A stretch of 64,000 bases of DNA from Azoarcus sp. KH32C (GTDB lineage: Bacteria > Pseudomonadota > Gammaproteobacteria > Burkholderiales > Rhodocyclaceae), in contig NC_020516.1 of the NCBI RefSeq assembly GCF_000349945.1, positions 1,240,001 through 1,304,000 on the forward strand, written 5' to 3'. The notes under the pieces were generated by a model. It was not told where the DNA came from. It worked only from the letters and a program-made list of their open reading frames with translations, and did no database searches. Of this stretch, positions 61,055 to 64,000 are shown in pieces. Both the position numbers and the translations under genes were made by a program. Position 1 is the stretch's first letter; each line of letters begins with the position of its first letter.

Positions 61055-63249
61055 ATGGCCTCCAGAATCTCGACAAGCATCGATCCCAGGGCCACCTGAC
61101 GCAACGCGGCGTGCGGCGGCGCCTCGACGGCGGCCTTGGCCGCCCCCACGTCGCCCACCAGGATCACCTGCCTCTGGGCGCGGGTGATCGCCGTATAGAG
61201 CAACGTGCGGTCCAGCAGGCGGGAGTGGCGCACCGGCACGATGATGCGCGGGAACTGGCTGCCCTGTGCCTTGTGGATGGTGATGGCGTAGGCCAGCTCC
61301 AGGTTGGGCAACAAATCGGGCGTCAGCTCGCGCTCCTCGCCGTCGTCCCACCGGATGCGGCCCAGTACCTGCCCCGGCGCGGGATTTGGGATGGGCGCCT
61401 CCACCGAAAGGAGGGTGCCGAGCGAGCCGTTCTGCAAGTTCTTATCCCAATCGTTGGCGAGGCAGATCACGGGATCGCCGACGCGCAGGCCCGTGCCCTG
61501 GCACTGGTCGAATTCCTCGTTCCACAACAGCAGTTCAACGCCCACGGCGTTGAGTCGCTTCTGGCTCAAGTGGTTGAGAACCTTGACGCCGCCGGCAGCC
61601 GCATTGCGCACGGCGGCAAGGACTTGGCTGTCGTGCGGATGATCGGCCAGCAGGTCGAGCACCACCTCGTTGATGTCCTCGTCGCGACAGGGCAGGAAGG
61701 CAATGGGCTCGCGGGGGTCGTCGGGCAACGCGGTCCAATGCCCGCTGCGGATCGCATTGGCGGCCTCGGCAATCGCGCCGGAATAGCGTTTGACCTGTTG
61801 GAGTTCGACGCGAGGGATGCCCACCTGGTGCGCCAGTTCGTGCAGCAGCAGACCCGGCCCCACGGGCGCGAGTTGGTTGGGATCGCCCACCAGGACGAAG
61901 CGGTAGGTGTCCGGCAGATGCCGGATGACGCGGTAGGCCGAGGGCAGGTCGACCATCGACGCTTCATCAATGACCACCACCGCGCGCTCGGGCGCTTCTT
62001 TGGGATCGAAGCGCTTGAGGAACCCGGCAATGGTGCTGGCCTCTTGTCCGGTGGCTTCCCTGATGCGGCGTGCCGCCCGTCCGGACAGCGCCATGGCGAA
62101 GATCGGCCAGCCCGCCGCACGGCAGACGGCGAACCAGCCCTTGAGCACCGTCGTCTTGCCGGTGCCTGCGCCGCCGGTGATGACGGTGACCGGGTTGGCG
62201 TTGGCAACCTTCAGCGCATCGAGCTGACTGGATTCCAGCGTGAGGCCGCTTTCACGCTGATAGTCGTCAAGAACTCGCGCAAGCTCACCCCGGCTCAGCA
62301 ACGCCTCGGGGCGGGCCGCGCGTTCCGCAATCGCCTGGGCCGTCCCGTACTCCATGACAAAAGGACCGAGGGCATGCAGCTGGCCACTGCGGTGCAAGAA
62401 GGCACCGGCGGCATCCCCATGCTGGAGCGCCCGAGCGATCAATACGGAGTCGCAGCCAGCGCCTAGTAAGCGCCCCAGCCGCTCCCCAAACTGCGTTTGG
62501 GATATGCAGGTATGGCCCGCGTCAAAGGCCCCGTATAGGGCCTCCTCGACGGCTCCGGCGAGGCGGCGCGGATCGTCCTCGGCGAGCCCGAAGGTGTGGC
62601 GGGCGAGTGTGTCAGTGGTTTTCCAGTCGGCAGCGAAACTGATCAGGCGGTAAGGGTCTTCCTCGATCTTTTCTGCTGCTCGGCTGCCAAAGTATTCCAG
62701 CACCTTGCGCCCCAAGGCCACCGTGAAGCCCCGGTTTTGCAGCCATTGCAGGGTGAAGGTGTCGCCCCAACGCCGCCAGGCATCTGCGAGTTGCGCGGCC
62801 ATTTCTGCGGGCAGGACCTCCGCGAGTCGATTCACGGCCCCCGCATCCAGGAGGGCATAGAGGTCCTCGCCAAAGCGATCCCACAGACGACGGGCTTTGA
62901 CGAAGCCAATCCCCTTAAAGGCATCGCATTCGGCCAGCAGCGTCACGAGGTGCTCGCCTGATGGCCGCAGCAGTTCCATCGTTTCGGGCACGATGGTTGA
63001 CTCGATCAGCCGGTAGCCGTTCACGACAATGGCGTTGTTTTCTGCGACGCCGGTAATCCGCCACAACTGGCCGGCCTCGACGCTTCCCTGAAGCAGAAAG
63101 TGAGGCGCCTTGACGACCACATGTGCCTTGGCATCGATGCGATTTCCGTTGTCGTCAATCTCCACGCCCGTGAAGATCGCGCCACCCCGTCCCAGCGGGT
63201 TCTGGCTACGGATCGTGCCCACGCGCAGCGTGCGACTGGGCGCGCTCAC
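61051..63249 (-). CDS. RecD2-like ATP-dependent helicase
   Basis: A 732-aa superfamily 1B helicase: an N-terminal OB-like and helix-hairpin-helix region (~70-220), Walker A VITGGAGTGKTTVL near 356, motif II VVVIDEASMVDLP near 425, GDPNQLAPVGPG near 455, and a UvrD_C_2 C-terminus with YAITIHKAQGSQFP near 655 and YTAITRAQRQVILVG near 690. Such 5'-3' helicases help DNA processing. Here it sits in the mobile-element operon between the 149-aa protein (4-bp overlap) and GmtY (4-bp overlap), so it probably aids recombination, replication or resolution of the element. Confidence 0.9.
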   Translation of the reverse strand: MSAPSRTLRVGTIRSQNPLGRGGAIFTGVEIDDNGNRIDAKAHVVVKAPHFLLQGSVEAGQLWRITGVAENNAIVVNGYRLIESTIVPETMELLRPSGEHLVTLLAECDAFKGIGFVKARRLWDRFGEDLYALLDAGAVNRLAEVLPAEMAAQLADAWRRWGDTFTLQWLQNRGFTVALGRKVLEYFGSRAAEKIEEDPYRLISFAADWKTTDTLARHTFGLAEDDPRRLAGAVEEALYGAFDAGHTCISQTQFGERLGRLLGAGCDSVLIARALQHGDAAGAFLHRSGQLHALGPFVMEYGTAQAIAERAARPEALLSRGELARVLDDYQRESGLTLESSQLDALKVANANPVTVITGGAGTGKTTVLKGWFAVCRAAGWPIFAMALSGRAARRIREATGQEASTIAGFLKRFDPKEAPERAVVVIDEASMVDLPSAYRVIRHLPDTYRFVLVGDPNQLAPVGPGLLLHELAHQVGIPRVELQQVKRYSGAIAEAANAIRSGHWTALPDDPREPIAFLPCRDEDINEVVLDLLADHPHDSQVLAAVRNAAAGGVKVLNHLSQKRLNAVGVELLLWNEEFDQCQGTGLRVGDPVICLANDWDKNLQNGSLGTLLSVEAPIPNPAPGQVLGRIRWDDGEERELTPDLLPNLELAYAITIHKAQGSQFPRIIVPVRHSRLLDRTLLYTAITRAQRQVILVGDVGAAKAAVEAPPHAALRQVALGSMLVEILEAM

Positions 63250-63695
63250 CGGGGCAATCTCCCTGCACGCGACAACACTTCGTCCATCACGCGGTAGTGG
63301 TCAAGCTGGCTGCGCAGCTCCATCAACTCCGCCTTGAGTGCGGCGTTCTCCGCTTCAAGGCGCTTCAAGCGCGCCTTGTCGACGGCGGCGCGAGGGTTGG
63401 TGGATTCGGCTGCGGCGGCCACCGTTGTCTCGCCCTCGCCTATCACCTGCGGCGGCAGGACGCCTCGCTCGCGCAGGCCGGCTTCGAGTTTTTTCAGCGA
63501 ATCCCTGACGCGGGGGTTCTGCAACAACACGCTCTTGGCGAAGCCGCACTCGCAGGCAATCTCTTTTCGATTGAGCTGGCCGCGCAAGACTAGCTCCCGA
63601 TAGTCGCTGTCGGTCTTGCTGGCGACCCATGAGAGGAAGGCGGTGAGGTTTTGGTCAGCCTTTTGTTGGCCGGAGAGATTGTTGACTGGAGTCAT
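63246..63695 (-). CDS. Small DNA-binding-like coiled-coil protein, first gene of the GMT operon
   Basis: A 149-aa protein. The N-terminal half has a helix-turn-helix-like segment (RGQLNRKEIACECGFAKSVL). The C-terminal half is a coiled coil (ARLKRLEAENAALKAELMEL followed by RSQLDHYRV). Its ATG (63695-63693) lies 1 bp from a 26-bp palindromic site, so autorepression is likely. It overlaps the helicase by 4 bp. It may be the regulator of the recombination operon. Family not firmly identified. Confidence 0.65.
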   Translation of the reverse strand: MTPVNNLSGQQKADQNLTAFLSWVASKTDSDYRELVLRGQLNRKEIACECGFAKSVLLQNPRVRDSLKKLEAGLRERGVLPPQVIGEGETTVAAAAESTNPRAAVDKARLKRLEAENAALKAELMELRSQLDHYRVMDEVLSRAGRLPR

Positions 63696-63696
63696 A

Positions 63697-63733
63697 ATAG
63701 TATTTACATTACTCCATACTATCTAAATGTCAA
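63697..63733 (-). promoter_or_regulatory. Promoter and palindromic operator of the GMT operon
   Basis: On the minus strand, TTGACA (63733-63728) is followed about 16 bp later by TAATGT (63711-63706). A perfect inverted repeat ATAGTAT / ATACTAT (63697-63703, 63716-63722, 12-bp spacer) overlaps the promoter and lies 1 bp upstream of the start codon, leaving almost no leader. Confidence 0.5.
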
Positions 63734-63738
63734 ACCAA

Positions 63739-63774
63739 AAAAATGCCGCCTCGGTAGCCCGAAGCGGCATTTTT
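63739..63774. terminator. Bidirectional Rho-independent terminator
   Basis: An 11-bp perfect stem AAAAATGCCGC / GCGGCATTTTT with a 14-nt loop, T-runs on both strands. It lies inside the element's right end between the GMT operon promoter and the folE2 3' end and would stop folE2 transcripts. Confidence 0.85.
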
Positions 63775-63798
63775 GGGGTCAATTATGACTTGTCAGGC

Positions 63799-63825
63799 AC
63801 TCCATATAACAATTGCTCCCGTTTT
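63799..63825 (+). repeat. Right terminal inverted repeat of the mobile element
   Basis: Partner of 50219-50245. GCTCCCGTTTT is the outer end. The outer 11 bp match the left repeat exactly. Confidence 0.7.
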
Positions 63826-63852
63826 TGTTGGCGCTTGCTTACGCGAGGCGGC

Positions 63853-64000
63853 TTAGCCTTCGATGCGCTTGTCGCGTTCGATGAGCGCGTAGGCCGAGTG
63901 GTTGTGGATCGATTCGAAGTTTTCCGATTCCACGACATACCGATCGATGCGCGCTTCGGCGTTGAGCAGGCCCGCGACGTCGCGCACCATGTCCTCGACG
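63853..64000 (-). CDS. folE2: GTP cyclohydrolase FolE2 (type IB), C-terminal end
   Basis: The minus-strand frame from the window edge to the TAA at 63855-63853 encodes the last 48 residues, ending VVESENFESIHNHSAYALIE plus RDKRIEG. The ESxHNHxAYA tail is characteristic of FolE2, the zinc-independent GTP cyclohydrolase of the folate and queuosine pathways. The rest of the gene lies beyond position 64000. It is chromosomal and convergent with phaJ across the mobile element. Confidence 0.85.
   Translation of the reverse strand, partial: VEDMVRDVAGLLNAEARIDRYVVESENFESIHNHSAYALIERDKRIEG

Larger units (their letters stand above)
50219..63825. mobile_element. Gamma-mobile-trio-type element with 27-bp terminal inverted repeats
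   Basis: The 13.6-kb region starts with AAAACGGGAGC at 50219 and ends with GCTCCCGTTTT at 63825. The outer 27 bp on each side are imperfect inverted repeats (23 of 27 identical). It contains the recombination operon at the right (63695 to 55970, minus strand), integron-type cassettes and other cargo at the left. It sits between convergent phaJ-like and folE2 genes, 44 bp and 27 bp from their stops. No target-site duplication is evident. Confidence 0.7.

Noticed and set aside
50289..63829. 11-bp direct repeat CCGTTTTTGTT at 50289-50299 and 63819-63829 as the element's target duplication
   Set aside because: The left copy lies about 70 bp inside the left inverted repeat, so it does not fit the ends. 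The inverted repeats are longer and sit symmetrically between the flanking genes.
1..64000. CRISPR array
   Set aside because: No set of regularly spaced direct repeats was seen, and no cas genes are present. The DUF2779 protein only resembles Cas4.

Overview
The window is GC-rich DNA that reads like a betaproteobacterium, perhaps Rhodocyclales (Azoarcus/Thauera type). That placement is an inference from base composition and from the flanking phaJ-like and folE2 genes. Two mobile regions dominate: the right end of a large genomic island (1 to about 48.56 kb) and a separate bounded element (about 50.22-63.83 kb).

Region 1 (1-16 kb) is the least familiar part. A WYL-domain regulator is divergent from a tandem-AAA ATPase operon and convergent with a minus-strand series encoding a DUF2779 nuclease-like protein, a 137-aa helical protein, an FtsZ-like tubulin homologue, a macrodomain-like protein, a PPP-type metallophosphatase and a T3SS-chaperone/YbjN-like protein. 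A CGAC-N7-GTCG palindrome lies in both the WYL/AAA intergenic region and the ftsZ-like leader, which suggests common control. After a broken gene comes a plus-strand operon: a zinc-ribbon protein, a RavA-like MoxR ATPase fused to a repeat-rich beta-helix-like domain, and an LRAT-like (papain-fold) domain fused to a VWA domain. This looks like an undescribed variant of MoxR-VWA conflict systems.

Region 2 (16-24 kb) holds an integron-type attC site with its cassette gene, an orphan Xre/ParS-like antitoxin, a complete IS21-family element with a 6-bp target duplication, and unknown genes. Region 3 (23.9-45.9 kb) is a complete type 2 BREX (Pgl) phage-defence operon: xre, pglW, pglX, [trlF, Schlafen/AlbA-like], pglY, pglZ, brxD, brxHI. 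Two extra genes, a PHP-SMC-like ATPase and an AlbA_2 protein, sit between pglX and pglY. Region 4 (46-48.6 kb) carries two HAD-SAK-like paralogues, an AbrB-type DNA-binding protein and an excisionase-like protein. It ends at the 3' half of a tRNA-Pro(CGG) gene (48513-48557), the expected att scar of an island integrated in that tRNA. Everything to the left is therefore island.

The chromosome resumes briefly (unknown protein, HicA-like toxin, MaoC/PhaJ hydratase). The 13.6-kb element that follows has imperfect 27-bp terminal inverted repeats (23/27 identical) and sits between convergent phaJ and folE2. Its recombination operon (149-aa DNA-binding protein, RecD-like helicase, and GmtY, GmtZ and GmtX homologues) matches the gamma-mobile-trio type. 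Its cargo includes integron cassettes with recognisable attC sites, a lipoprotein, a DUF1353 protein and small membrane proteins.
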